Part shown: in pieces, positions 1 through 11,343 of the stretch
How positions within the stretch are numbered: the stretch's first letter is position 1
How the letters are laid out: every line of letters starts with the position of its first letter
Assembly: GCA_013396635.1 (NCBI GenBank)
Contig: WBMW01005084.1
Location: forward strand, 296,464 to 360,463
DNA length: 64,000 nucleotides
Reading direction: 5' to 3'
Origin: Penelope pileata
Taxonomy: Eukaryota > Chordata > Aves > Galliformes > Cracidae
Made by a program: the position numbers and the translations under genes
The notes under the pieces: generated by a model
The model's input: only the letters and a program-made list of their open reading frames with translations
The model's database searches: none
Told to the model about the DNA's origin: nothing

Positions 1-742
1 GTCAATTATATGATGACAAAGCAGCTGTCTGAGCATTTTTTAAGTTATCTCAGTTTATGTAGGATCAGATGGTACCAGAGGCATCAATTAGAAGATGATA
101 CTGATGTTCAGAATGTTTTTTTTTTAATTCTATAAAAGATTTCATATATATTTTATTTAGAGACTTTACTATTTGGAATTGAAATAATCACTTGGGCTAA
201 AAATTTTATAATTCTACATATGCCTAGACCTAGCCGTCATGAAGCACAATCCTGTCTATCAAAAAATTGTGCATGTGTTGGATGATAAGTAATCAATTTA
301 AGAATAATTACATCTGTCTAATATTTTTCAATTAGTTGTACTTCATGAAATGTTCTAAACAGAACCTTTCGTGGTTCTTTTGTAAAGCAGAGTCTAACTA
401 AGCTACTATGACCGAGCAAACACTTAACATTTAACAGGATTCTAACATGGAAAATGAGTCTTACACTGGCTTTAATATCTTCAATGTGCAAGTTTTTAAT
501 GGTGTCAAAACAGCCACATACAACTGAATTGATCAGATTTAAGGCGTCAGCCACTTACTAAATGTTTCGTTTCTTCACTAAAAGCATTGACAAGTATGTC
601 AGCTTTTTACAATTAACACCAAAAATGGTGAGTGTTTAGTGTTTTGCTCATCTGAGAATAAGTGTTTAAACATGAATCACACATTGCTTTTTTGGCTGAT
701 GTATATCTGAATAAAATTCCATCACTATGCTGACAACGTAAA
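1..742. other. AT-rich non-coding stretch, no gene recognised
   Basis: I see no recognisable gene or repeat family here. A 78-codon minus-strand open frame occupies 318-554, but it starts at GTG, has no recognisable domain and lies in AT-rich sequence, so I treat it as a chance ORF. A good splice-donor-like site (minus strand, near 549-554) is adjacent, with nothing to corroborate it. The stretch ends where the CR1 reverse-transcriptase fragment begins. Confidence 0.5.
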
Positions 743-1090
743 CTGGAAAACCCTGGAAACTACAGGCCGGTCAGTCTCACCTCTGTGCCTGGCAAGATCA
801 TGGAGCAGATCCTCCTGAAGGCTCTACTAAGGCACATGGAAAATCGAGAGGAGGTGATTGGCGGCAACCAACATGGCTTCACCAAGGGCAAATCGTGCCT
901 GACAAACCTGGTAGCCTTCTATGATGGAGTCACAGCAACAGCGGATCAAGGGAGAGCAACCGATGTCATCTACCTGGACTTGTGCAAGGCGTTTGACACT
1001 GTCCCGCACAGCATCCTGGTTGATAAACTGGATAAATATGGGTTTGATGGACGAACCACTCGCTGGATAAGGAACTGGCTGGATGGCCGC
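743..1090 (+). mobile_element. CR1 LINE fragment, reverse transcriptase (ORF2) fingers/palm part
   Basis: This is a piece of the CR1 non-LTR retrotransposon, whose ORF2 encodes an endonuclease-reverse transcriptase that copies element RNA into nicked chromosomal DNA. The frame through 749-1090 is open for about 114 codons. Visible landmarks are NYRPVSL at its start, then GFTKGKSCLTNL, and the RT motif A block YLDLCKAFDTVPH carrying a catalytic aspartate, followed by TTRWIRNWLDGR. Motif B, the YADD-type motif C and everything downstream are missing because the fragment stops exactly at an unknown base (1091). The 5' part (endonuclease) is also absent, as is usual for 5'-truncated LINEs. Sequence after 1091 is AT-rich and not CR1, so more CR1 may be hidden in an under-sized gap. 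It is a dead fragment without a promoter or a complete ORF. The family assignment rests on protein motifs and is firm; the subfamily is not determined. Confidence 0.93.
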
Positions 1091-1091
1091 N
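1091..1091. other. Single unknown base (probable assembly gap)
   Basis: One N sits exactly where CR1-like sequence changes to unrelated AT-rich sequence. The abrupt end of the open RT frame suggests a contig join of unknown true size and not a single ambiguous base. Confidence 0.7.
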
Positions 1092-2439
1092 CTCTTGAGA
1101 ACACTGGCAACTTTGACTTTTATAAATATAATTAACATAATCCCAAAGACCCTGTATAGTTCAGGGATGTATTATAGAACAACAGAGAAGGAAAAGCACA
1201 TTTTCTATAGATGTTAAAACAATACAGCTCAAAACGTAAAAAACCACAATTCAAGTGTTTTGTGGCCAGTAGAATCAAGCCTTTTCCAGTGTGAATTAGC
1301 AGCATGCCATTAGACATAAGTAAATCCAAATATGATCTAACATTCTGGTTAACAAATTAAATATATCAAACTATAGGTGGTTATTTCAATCAACCTGATT
1401 AAACAAACAAAAGTCTTTTGTCAGAGTACTGTGAGAAATTCCTTGAGCCTTGGTAGGGGAGACGGTGGCTCACACAATTCCATGACTCATATAATATGCA
1501 TACAGTTGTCTGCAGAATACACTACTATTAAAGCACTCAACAACAAAGCAAGATCTCAAACATTATTTGCAGGACTTTGGGATAAAGAAGTATTTTTCAG
1601 TACAAAATCTCTGGCTAAACTATAGCTGTAATTAATCTCTTTTAATCTACAGTCTCTCAGCTTGTGTTCAAGTCTATCCTTCTCTTTTTTATTTAAAAAT
1701 ACAGAAGATATGAAATATTTAAAATGTTGCCTGAATTGAAGACAAGAGCAGAAGACGGTGAGAACAGCTCACTATCTAAACTACTGTTTATACCAAAATC
1801 TGTCGTGTGATTGGTATTTTTCCATCCACACACTCACCTATTCCTGCAAATGAAAAAGAATAAAGGACAAAGAAGGGAGGGCAAAGATTTTCAGAAGGCT
1901 GGTGTTAAAAATAATAGAAAAGGATGGTATGGGAAATAGAAATTCCACTTCTCAAAAACTACTGAACGACATTAGAACAAGAACAGGGAGTGATGTGCTC
2001 TCTCAGCGGACTTTCATACATCCTCAGTCATGAAGTGCTCACTGACCCATGAACATAGCTTGATAGTTTACGGCTTATGCCATCAATAACCTAGCTAAAA
2101 AATCCAGCCTCCTCCAAGTTGTTTGAATAAATCTATTTTTTCTTCTTCTTTCAATGGGAGAAAAAGACTTTAACAGCATTTTCACTTTATAGAAGGTGGT
2201 TATGTATATCCATAGAGGAGAATATCACATCATTATTATCATTATTAAGTTTGATAATAATATCAAGCTTTCCAAACTTGTTCTCTCTGAAAAATCAGAA
2301 GTTAAATAAACAAATTCTCTGACTAGATTTACTGGATGCACACTTGCATCTCTCAGCCAAGATATAAGACTCAGGTAAAGATTTAAAAGTCAATTGCTAG
2401 CCAACTGCTGTTGTTAAAGGAGATTAACTTTCTTTTCAG

Positions 2440-2520
2440 ACACCAGAGTTTGATGTATACATGGGAAAAGCTTTAATGAAGGCAACAGAGCTGCTGCTGA
2501 CACATTTCTTGAAGAATCAG
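2440..2520 (+). other. Candidate coding exon (unproven)
   Basis: The segment is preceded by an acceptor-like tract (tttcttttcag) and followed by gtaaag. It is 81 bases long and open in one phase for 27 codons with a protein-like composition, starting TPEFDVYMGK and ending THFLKNQ; the frame starting one base later hits a stop. I do not recognise the protein. A second segment at 1705-1757 is similarly bounded, but joining the two in frame would need the downstream AG at 2445-2446 as the acceptor. Pseudo-exons of this quality occur by chance in AT-rich DNA, so this is a low-confidence entry that needs cross-species conservation or RNA evidence. Confidence 0.15.
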
Positions 2521-4182
2521 GTAAAGAAAATTGTTGGTCTGATCTCTTTGGTCTAGACTAGGAGTCAATGGATGACTGATTTGTTCAATACAGTGCCCAA
2601 AATACCGAAAAATCGTTTCAGGCAAAGCCAAAAGAGTGATTTACTCTGTGTCAGAAACCACATATTCTATTAAGTTCAAAGCAAAATTATTTCATTATGC
2701 TTATGCTGTTTTGGTTAAAGCAAAGGGCAAGGTGAGCAAAGCAGCACACCTGTAAACTCAGGAGCTGTACCCAAAACTTCCAAAGAAGAGTGTTACCTTG
2801 CTCTTTCTACGTTGTGAGCACCTGGTTAGGTGATTCCTCTTCAGAGCAAACTGCAAATACCCTCTGTGCACCTTCAGAATATTTCCCCAAACTTTTAAAT
2901 GTAAACTATCCTGCTACAGACTTCTTTCAATTTCCTTATGAAACTGTTTCACTTCAGGGCATCTACCTAAAATAATCACTCTCGCATTATGTCCTGGAGA
3001 ATACAATATAATTATTGATATGGAACATCCTCAGCAGGAAAGACCAGGGAAAATCTATTGAAATTTTTGCTTGTCCATTTTTTATCATGCTATTCTTTGG
3101 CTTGAAAGACTGCTTAGTAAACTTTGTAATTGACACAAGCTTCTAAAAATGATCAGGTACCTCCTCCAGAGTGATTTTACAAATATTGCTATGTCCCCTC
3201 ATGAATCCAGACTAAAACATTTTGGACATATTTCAGCAAAAGTTTTTGTGGAACTGCTTTTTAAGTTAAAGATCTGAAAATAATCACCGAATTCTGCCTC
3301 AGTCACAAAGCTTTCAGGTTGGATATAACTGGAATTTTCACTGAATAAAATTATTCCCTTGGAAAACAGCAGTCAACGTTGTTACTTTGTTAAGATATCA
3401 TGAATCAAACAAACAAACAAACAAATGGAAAAGAAAAAAATGGGAAATTGTGCTAAAGAGAAGCTATCAAGACCTATCAGGAGCAAAAGAGAAACTGTCA
3501 GGTGTGGTGACATTCTCCCCTCTCCCCAGTCTGTCTTTAATTTCATATAACCCTGCTCAAGCAACAACCACCAGTGGCAGTTGTGATGTCTGTATCCAGT
3601 TTAAGCAGATAAACATCAATGGCAGTCATGACGGATGTGACTGGTCATGACAGTCACACCTGGCACAAAGTGGATTAGTGGGAAACATAACAACACAATA
3701 GCCGAGGGCTATTTTGAGCAATGCATCCACCCAATCACTTTGCTGGTCATGGTCCAACTCATGCCTCATGTGGAAGAAACTAACATCTGCAGTTAGTATG
3801 CAGACTATGAATCAATCATCTTATTCCATAAACAGTGAGAAGCCAAAGAGGCCTTTGAGTTCTGCTGTATGACACCAGGCTGCATGACAGGATCACTAAA
3901 AATAAAAATCATAGGAGAAAACAGCAGTCTCTAGTCAATAAAAAAAGGAGAATCTGAAAACCAAAGGGAAAAGGAGAAAGCCTAAGGTAACACAGGAGAA
4001 TGAAATATAAAAGGCAGTTGGTTTAATTTAAAATAAAACCAACTTCTCACTGATCCAAGGTTTCAAGTCTTTTAATCTGATACTAGCATAAAGTAAATGG
4101 TTGCAATTGGTAGACTATACCAAAATTAAGTTTTCGAAAGGAAAAGTATAACAGAAAAGTATAACATTGTAAGATGCTGCGC

Positions 4183-4199
4183 TTTTTTTTTTTTTTTTT
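4183..4199. repeat. Homopolymer T17
   Basis: An uninterrupted run of T. It lies about 100 bases from the CR1 fragment and is not its tail, because CR1 elements end in short octamer repeats and not poly(A). Confidence 0.9.
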
Positions 4200-4305
4200 A
4201 ACTTTTGCCTTTATTCTTTTTGTTAAATGAAAGGACTTGTGACAGAATATTTTTCTTAGGAATATTCAAGAACTCAGTAGCACTTGAAGTTGTTATCAGT
4301 TGTTA

Positions 4306-4502
4306 TCATAGAATTACAGAATCACAGAATGGTTGTGGTTGGAAAGGATACCTGGATGTCTTCTGGTCCAATCCCCTGCTCAAGGAGTGCCATCCAGAGC
4401 AAGTTGTCCAGGACTATGCCCAGGCAGTTTCTGAAGATCTCCAAGGACAGACACTCCACAACCTCTCTGGACAAACTGTGCCAGTGCTCTCTCATCCATT
4501 AT
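4306..4502 (-). mobile_element. CR1 LINE 3' end fragment
   Basis: Read on the minus strand, this is the 3' end of a CR1 element. The plus-strand start (tcatagaattacagaatcac) is the complement of the CR1 terminal octamer repeats of the ATTCTATG type, and is followed by the typical agaatggttgtggttggaa block. Further in, the complement of the ORF2 end and 3' UTR is visible (cacaacctctctgg, ctgtgccagtgctc). The element is heavily 5' truncated and diverged, with no intact coding sequence. The inner boundary is judged by loss of recognisable similarity and could be off by tens of bases. A plus-strand open frame at 4205-4615 crosses it and is a shadow. Confidence 0.9.
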
Positions 4503-6969
4503 CACTGCTATGCAGCGCTATAACTAGAACTAGCCATAGAATGCCAAATGCTCAGTATCAACAGCAATACATATTGCTTCATGCATGCATACGTATGCAT
4601 GTGCTATTTTTCTGAGTGACAGAACTTGCTAATATTTTGAATGAGAAATCCTATTTTTCCTTAAATATCCTCAATATTTTTTGTGTATGTTTTGCTCCGT
4701 TGACAAAGTAGTTTATGAAGTACTAATTCCCATATATATCTCCACAGCATATCCCTCTGTTTCCCCAAGATAAAATATTCTATCATTTTAAAATGACTGG
4801 AATACTACATTTAAGAAGAGTCCATTTTTAGTCTGTGCCATGTATCTCATCTAAGATAAATTTAATTTTCAGGATGTCACATCAGTATTTGGATAAATCC
4901 AGGCTGTAAATTTGTTGTTTTGCTAACAAGTGATTAAACACTCCCTAAGCAATGAAGCAGGTCTCCTTGAAATTTTTATTTGTGGCTTCGTAATCTCAGT
5001 CTCTCGCCCAACAACAAAATGTATTGTATGAATGGATATTCATTCAGTTGAATATTCTACCTATGTCATTTTACTCCTTTACATTTTTTTTATGTTATTT
5101 GTGGTTTGTTGTTAGATTTGATTCCAGATGTTGTACATAAATTATTACAAATATGTATATACACATGTATATATGTGCTTGATTCACTACTGGAATTGGA
5201 TGTACCACTGAAATTTTGCCCACAGTAGTATTTTTAGCACCTCAAAGTCTCTAAGAGGCTGGTATCTGGTTCAGGAGAAACACATAGGTGCTCTTCAGTG
5301 AAGTTTAGAATCACAGACTCAAAAGAAAGAGACCAGAGACTATCTGACAGAAATTTTAGAAATCTTGTCAGATGCTTCACTCATGTTTCCACAAATATTA
5401 TTTTTATGTCATGAGCATATTTCTTTCCTCATTAGAAAACTTCTCCATTCCCATTTAAAATGTATTAGTGCTCAACTTATGCCCATTTGCCTCTTGCTTG
5501 TCCTTTTGTTTAAGGCACTTTTCTTCCTCAATATTTGGTGCACAAATCAATTTAGAGAATTTGACATATATCTTCTCCATCTTTGACCTGCCAAATGTAA
5601 ACCAGGCTTTTCTCATCTCCTTCCACAGTAACACATTTTCCTGCTCAGCTTAGCACCTATAATAATTTACACTTACCATTCTCAAACATGACTAGTCAGA
5701 TTTTTACACAGTATTTCTACTCTTTTCTGGAAATACATCATCTGATATGTTCTATACTTATCAGGCACAAAAATGAATTGTTTTTTTCTGCCAACTTACT
5801 CATTCAACCAGGAAAAGCATTCAAGCAGCCAAAGCTAGCTCATATCAATAATAAGACTTCCAGTGAGATTTCTGAGTAACAAAATGTGAAATGTGTCAGT
5901 GTGCTACAATTTGACCTCCACAGAACCACTGTAGCAAAGATAGTTACGGACACAGTCAAGTAAAAACTGTTAGTATTTTTCCTGATAAAGTGTTCATCAC
6001 ACCAATTCAGATATGGAAACAGGCACTAAACTAAGGAATACCTGAATATGTTTAATAACATCTTAAACTATAATATCTACTCATTTTTCAAATGCAACTG
6101 TTGTACTTCAACATCCCTTGTCTATGGATAAAGAAAAAAGTAATGCCAAAGAATACAGCTCTTAACACAAAGAAAACGCACACATGCAAACATACTCAAT
6201 CTATTGAGAAATAGAAACGTAGTCAATCTGTTAAGGCATTTGTGAAATAATTTTTGAAAGAGAAACTCATTTTAAAGTTAGGCTGAAAGCATCAACATTT
6301 TCTAATAGCAATATATAATTTAAAGTATATAAATATATAATCTAATATGTATATGTATATGTACATATAAATATGCACGTTTTTCAAGTGAACTCCTTGA
6401 CTATACAGAACTAATAGTAGACTTATACTGAGGAATCTGTATGGAAAACATAGATAAATGCATTCCTCCCACTTGGCTTAGCCCATATGCAGTACATCTC
6501 ACCATGATCTATTTCTGTTAAAATTAGATTAGATTTGGGGCTGATTGATGCACCACAATTTATTACAGTAGGGTCATACAGGCTGTTAATCACTCTTGGA
6601 GTACACCAGCTTGTTTTATTCTATACTATCTCAACTGGGCATTAAGAGCCAAATTGTCCTCTAAACAGTCGTCAGGAGTGTGGGAAAGTAGGAAGACAGA
6701 GAAAGCAAGATAGAAAAGAATTACCTGCAGTTCCTTTGAGAGATTAAAAATACAGTTTACAGCCATTTGCTGGATTAACTAATGCTCATTCAAAACACTC
6801 CTATAACAGGCTTCATTAATTTGTATATTCATTCTCCTCCTAACAGCCATATTTACATACAAAATATTAACTTCAGGATAATGATCCAAGTAGCTGATTC
6901 ACAGGAAGGCCTGTTTTCAATGCCAAACCATTCCCTACTGAGTCCTCTAAGGAAAGAGATAGAGAGAGG
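4503..6969. other. AT-rich non-coding stretch
   Basis: No gene is recognised. It holds an 18-bp perfect palindrome at 4584-4601, TA/TG-rich simple sequence near 5150-5176, and a longer TA-rich tract at about 6309-6378. Open frames at 5365-5879 and 6782-7024 are short, overlap in several phases and have no recognisable domain. Confidence 0.5.
4584..4601. repeat. 18-bp perfect palindrome
   Basis: CATGCATACGTATGCATG equals its own reverse complement and contains two ATGCAT units around a central ACGT. It lies about 80 bases beyond the CR1 fragment. It may be simple purine-pyrimidine alternation that arose by chance; no function is inferred. Confidence 0.9.
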
Positions 6970-7325
6970 CAAATGTGTTGGGATAGGGACAGCTGAGCGC
7001 GGCTTAGAGAAGAAAACTGTGTGAAGGTTGAGAGGGTAACTAGAGTTCAGAGATTCAGGGGGGTAGCCGGGGACTACTTATCGCTTGTGAAATAAAGCAC
7101 TGCAAACCAATCAGAACATGCGCATGCTCTGCGCGTGATCACCAATCACGGAACTGCTTGAGGCAACACAGCCAATTAGGTAAATGCTTTCGCACGTGAT
7201 TGCTAATGCTTGCACTTCTAAGGGTTATATAGTGTATTGCCGAAACGCAATAAACTGGAACTTACCTGCAAACTCTATGAGCTCATCCCGTTTGTTCTCA
7301 GAAGCCCGGTCTCTCGACACAAATG
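6970..7325 (+). mobile_element. Solo retroviral LTR with 6-bp target-site duplication
   Basis: An avian endogenous-retrovirus LTR without internal sequence, left after recombination between two LTRs. The LTR runs 6976-7319 (344 bp), begins TGTTGGGA and ends TCTCGACA. These termini form an imperfect inverted repeat with the canonical TG...CA ends. The 6-bp direct repeat CAAATG flanks it exactly (6970-6975 and 7320-7325), which is the target-duplication length known for alpharetroviruses and ERVK-type elements. Inside are three CCAAT boxes (7107, 7142, 7172), a CACGTG E-box (7193-7198), a TATA-like box TATATAG (7226-7232) and AATAAA (7249-7254), in the U3-to-R order that fixes the plus orientation. 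AATAAA sits only about 17 bases after the TATA box, an arrangement also seen in avian leukosis-type LTRs. No gag, pol or env sequence is present. The family is not identified by name, but the class and boundaries are well supported. Confidence 0.88.
7107..7254 (+). promoter_or_regulatory. LTR promoter and polyadenylation signals
   Basis: Within the solo LTR the order is CCAAT (7107-7111), CCAAT (7142-7146), CCAAT (7172-7176), E-box CACGTG (7193-7198), TATATAG (7226-7232) and AATAAA (7249-7254). CCAAT boxes bind NF-Y and CACGTG binds bHLH factors such as USF/MYC in known promoters. Whether this copy is active cannot be seen. If active, transcription would run rightward from about 7255-7265 into flanking DNA, since no internal retroviral sequence follows. 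Confidence 0.7.
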
Positions 7326-10300
7326 TACCCAATGAATGTCCTCATGAAAGTAAGCAGCCTTCTTGCATGCATAAAATTGAGTTTGTAGGACGAGAGCTGC
7401 GTTCTTTTTCCAGTTATAGGAATCAACAGCTTTTCTGATTTATCCCTTAAAACAGATAATATAATACATATCCCATAAATCTAATTTGCACATGCACAGA
7501 CTTAGAGTTGTAACAATCTGCACCATCAACCAGCTGTTTACTTGTGTAAGGGACAGGAGAAGTCATAAAAGGATTGCTAATTCTGATCAAATGTTTGCTA
7601 TCTAGTGCATAAGAAGACAAATTCACAGTCCTGTTGTCTGCATGTGCACACATCTATCCTTTTGTCTACTGCCAGTCATTTCTTAATAAACAACCAAACA
7701 AAGCAGATATTATGATGATGTGAAGTTACTGCCGAATTTGTGAATCTAGATAGATTGGTTGATAAAAAGGGATATTAGCATCATAGTGAAAAAGATCATA
7801 CTGTGAACTGAATTCTTATTACAAGAGAGCAGAAAGTTCACCCGAATAAAATCTTCAATGTGCATGTGTAGATAGTAGATATCTGTCTGAATGCCACAGG
7901 AATTTTTATTTGAATTGCTTTGTCACTCACAAAAATATTTGGGTTTGGGAGATGAATGAAGATGAAAGCAGTAAGTTTTGGTGGGAGGGACAGTTCAATT
8001 TAAGATTATCACCAAAGAGAAACTAGTTCTTTGTTCATTTCTACTAGTAATTTCAACATAGAAAGGATAATTTAGCACCTGAATAGTATAAAATAAGAAA
8101 GACCTCTCAAGAGATGTTTCTTGTTAACTGAATGAGAAGGTATAAGATATAAGTTGCTGTTTGTTTCGTTGCTCGTTCTTTTTTTCTAATAAGAGCACGC
8201 AGCTTCCTCATTCCTCATACCAACATCTAATTGGAGCAGTTTTCCTACTTTTTTAATTAAAGTACTGCACATTCCACTGCAGAACCCTGCCTTTTCAAAG
8301 TTGTGTTAAAAAAGAACACCCTTCACTAGCATTTTCCATCATGTTGTCCATGTCCTGACAAAGGGACAATAGTCATAGTCACATTCAGTTACACATAGCA
8401 AAATATAATTTGAAGGTGTTATATATAACTAATCTCCCAACAGACTACTTGTCTTGCTCCCTTTAAACCTCTCAAAAAATAGATATGAATTAATTCAACC
8501 CCTTTCTAAAAGTCCATCTCGATCTTCCATCTCTAGGCACACAAGTACTTCTGCCCATCTCCAGCTTTATACATTTTTCCGAGGCATACTCAAGAGCTGC
8601 CAATACAATTGTATTTATACACATACACAAGGAGTAGTCAGTGAAAATTAATTTGCATGTATCAATGCAATGCTTCTCCAAAGTGAAAGTGAGTGGTCAG
8701 AAGCCCAGAGAAAAAAGCAAAAGGAAATTAAAAAAATCAAAACCAGCACCATATATCCTCAACACTGAAAATACACTGAAGATATTCTGCAAATAATAGT
8801 TCACAGAGACAACAGTCATAGAACTGTATACTTTAAAAGCCCACCATAAGAAATAATACCTTCACAATTCAGTGATTAGGTAAAATCTATTGACTATCAA
8901 ACACAACCATAGTACAATACTGGTCAAAATCTTCAGATATGGAGAACATCTGAGTGAAAAATTCCAAAGTGTATTAAATTATCTTGGAATATTAGTTGCT
9001 TGATATGTTTCAGAATTTGATCCCAGCAAGGGAGCAATGTAATATCATTGTCTTCATTGCCACGGCTGTGAGAAAAGTCTCCTTTATACACTTGGTCCAA
9101 GTTTAGGCAACTGTATTGAGAGATTTATTATATCTTGTTTTTAACTGAAAATCAGGCCTTTATTCTTTGACGTTGTCTCAGGCCGGCAGACAAAAACAGA
9201 ACAATTTGAGGTAATGTGACATGATTCCCTTACTTCTACCATCTGAGGACTTGACAAGCACCTGTAGGACAACCTTTGGAATCAGTTTTATCCAAATCCA
9301 AATGTCAGTTGTGGAATTATACAGTTTAAATGGAACTTAAATATTTCAAACTCAGGGAACAGCTCAGGGATCACCCACTTAAAGGAAGTTTAATTAGCTT
9401 TGATTAATTCCCTTCCCCCCAAGGAGAAAAAGGATGAAAATAAAGGTTTATCTACTTCAGACATATTGTTCTTTGGCCCTTAATCATGCTTCCGCCATCT
9501 ACTGAATACCAGTAGCTAGAAGATGTTCACTGTGAGTCTGAGAGCTCCCACTACAAAAACAGCATAAGTCAACATGTTTTGGCTTTTTTTTTAATACTCA
9601 TAAGGGATCATATTAGAAAGGGACAGATAAAATTGCTGATAATAAATAAAGTCCTCAGTTTAGCACTTGTTTTCATTTTACTTTCCTGTCTTGCCTGTAC
9701 CTTTCTACTCCTAAAAGCCAGCCACTCAGTCGGCCTCCATAGCTCCCTGAAACACTTTAATAGCCAAATATTGTTGTAAAATGAGCCAAAAAAATTGAAA
9801 TGCATGAATTACATTGTAAAGCATGTGACCAGAGGTATTAATAGAGCATAACTGCCTGCTTAGAGCTCATTAGAGAGGAATGAAGTAGGCTCCAATGTCA
9901 AGTTGCCTCACATAGAGACCTTTGATTGGACACAGAACTCACAAGTTGTCTGAACTGAGAAGGCAGGGAGTGGTGAAGCTCATGTTTCATTATCTGCCGT
10001 TTCTGGTATTTACTGGTAGTCAAACAGCAAGGAAGAGAGGTACTCTGACTCATGCTGAGACATGCATGAAGCACTACTGCAGCAGGGAAAAGAAAAAACA
10101 GGAAATCTGAATGTTCTTATTGTATGACAGGTTTGGGAGATTTATGGCTTCCAAAATTAACCTCATTGTGCATTTTGAGTCCAAACACTTCAGATATTAC
10201 TTTTAAAGCACTTTTAAATACTTCTAAAGACATGCAGTCACAAACCTAAGCCACTGTTATTCAAGTTTTTTTCAGAGGTCACTCTTAAACATGCGTCCTG

Positions 10301-11310
10301 GACAAATTTTTCCTCCTTCATTTTTCTATGTCACAGTTTTCACTTGTCAAATGGAGATAATAATGCTATCCTACCCAAATAGAGCAATTTCCACATCGAA
10401 TTAAGGTTGCAAAGAATTGCAAAGTTGTAACAAAAATCCTGGTATATGATTTACAGTGAGGCCAAAAGTGCTACTTTCCAGCCCCAGAGCTCTTTTAATC
10501 ATCACTGATAATCATTCTTCTGCAAGCTCAGCATCATTTTCCATACCATGAGAAATTATTCTGAGTAAAACTTCTCTGATGGATGGTGAAACTGTTACCC
10601 ATTGAATTTACCATATTTCAAACTCAAGAATTCAAACTTTCAAAGTATTCTGAGTTTCATTTTGCGTGAGGTAACATATTTCTTTTTCTGTACAGTAGTA
10701 GTTCATAGGCTTTCAAAATGTTATATATTCAAAGTCAGAACTTTAAGAATCTTAACTTTTCATATCTCTCTCATTCACCATACAAATTAAAAAAATGAAG
10801 CTTTGGTAACCATTGCTAATTTAAACACTGCTTTCAGTAAGAGGTGTCAAATATTTTTCTCTGACAGAAATCATAACCATCAAAAATGCGACAAAATCAA
10901 AATTTCATGATAGTGTATTACTTAACTCACACTTTTAGAAGGAACTTACATCTTTTCTGTTTAAAAGCCATTACTTATATATAATTGAATGCTGCATAGT
11001 GTAACATCAAAATGTTGATGGTACTTTAGATTCATCAAAATGAAACTCCAAGATGCCAGCTTAATCTCATATAGCCACAAAACAAGCTTATGAACTCTTG
11101 AATGTCTAGGGGATGGAAATTTCATTTTTCAGTCGGCTTTAACGTCTACAAACTTGGAATTCAGAACTGTGAAAAAATTTTTCAGTTCTTCTTTTCAAAA
11201 GCAATGTTTAAATGGGCAATGATCAAGACTCACCTAGGGTGGAAAGGTAAGGGAGACCTTTAAGCTCTGAGAAACATCAGAGAGAAATTCTATGAAAATT
11301 CTACAGATTT

Positions 11311-11343
11311 AAAGAAAAAAGAGAGAGAGAGAAAGAAAGAAAA
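11311..11343. repeat. GA/GAAA-rich microsatellite
   Basis: A purine-only tract with GA and GAAA units on the plus strand. It is short and imperfect. Confidence 0.8.

Larger units (their letters stand above)
1092..4305. other. AT-rich non-coding stretch with candidate pseudo-exons
   Basis: No gene or repeat family is recognised. Contents worth knowing: an inverted repeat of AT-rich units near 2236-2262 (attattatc and gataataat), a short CAAA-type microsatellite at about 3405-3426, a T17 run at 4183-4199, and two plus-strand segments bounded by splice-like sites (1705-1757 and 2440-2520, described separately). Confidence 0.5.

Noticed and set aside
318..554. 78-codon minus-strand open frame
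   Set aside because: It starts at GTG, has no recognisable domain and lies in AT-rich DNA next to a weakly supported donor. Length is within chance expectation.
4205..4615. 136-codon plus-strand open frame
   Set aside because: It runs antisense through the CR1 3' end and is explained by that element.
5365..5586. Leucine/phenylalanine-rich plus-strand frame resembling a membrane protein
   Set aside because: T-rich DNA naturally encodes hydrophobic residues. No family is recognised and other phases are equally open.
7184..7438. 84-codon plus-strand open frame
   Set aside because: It crosses the LTR promoter, polyadenylation signal and target duplication, so it is not a gene.
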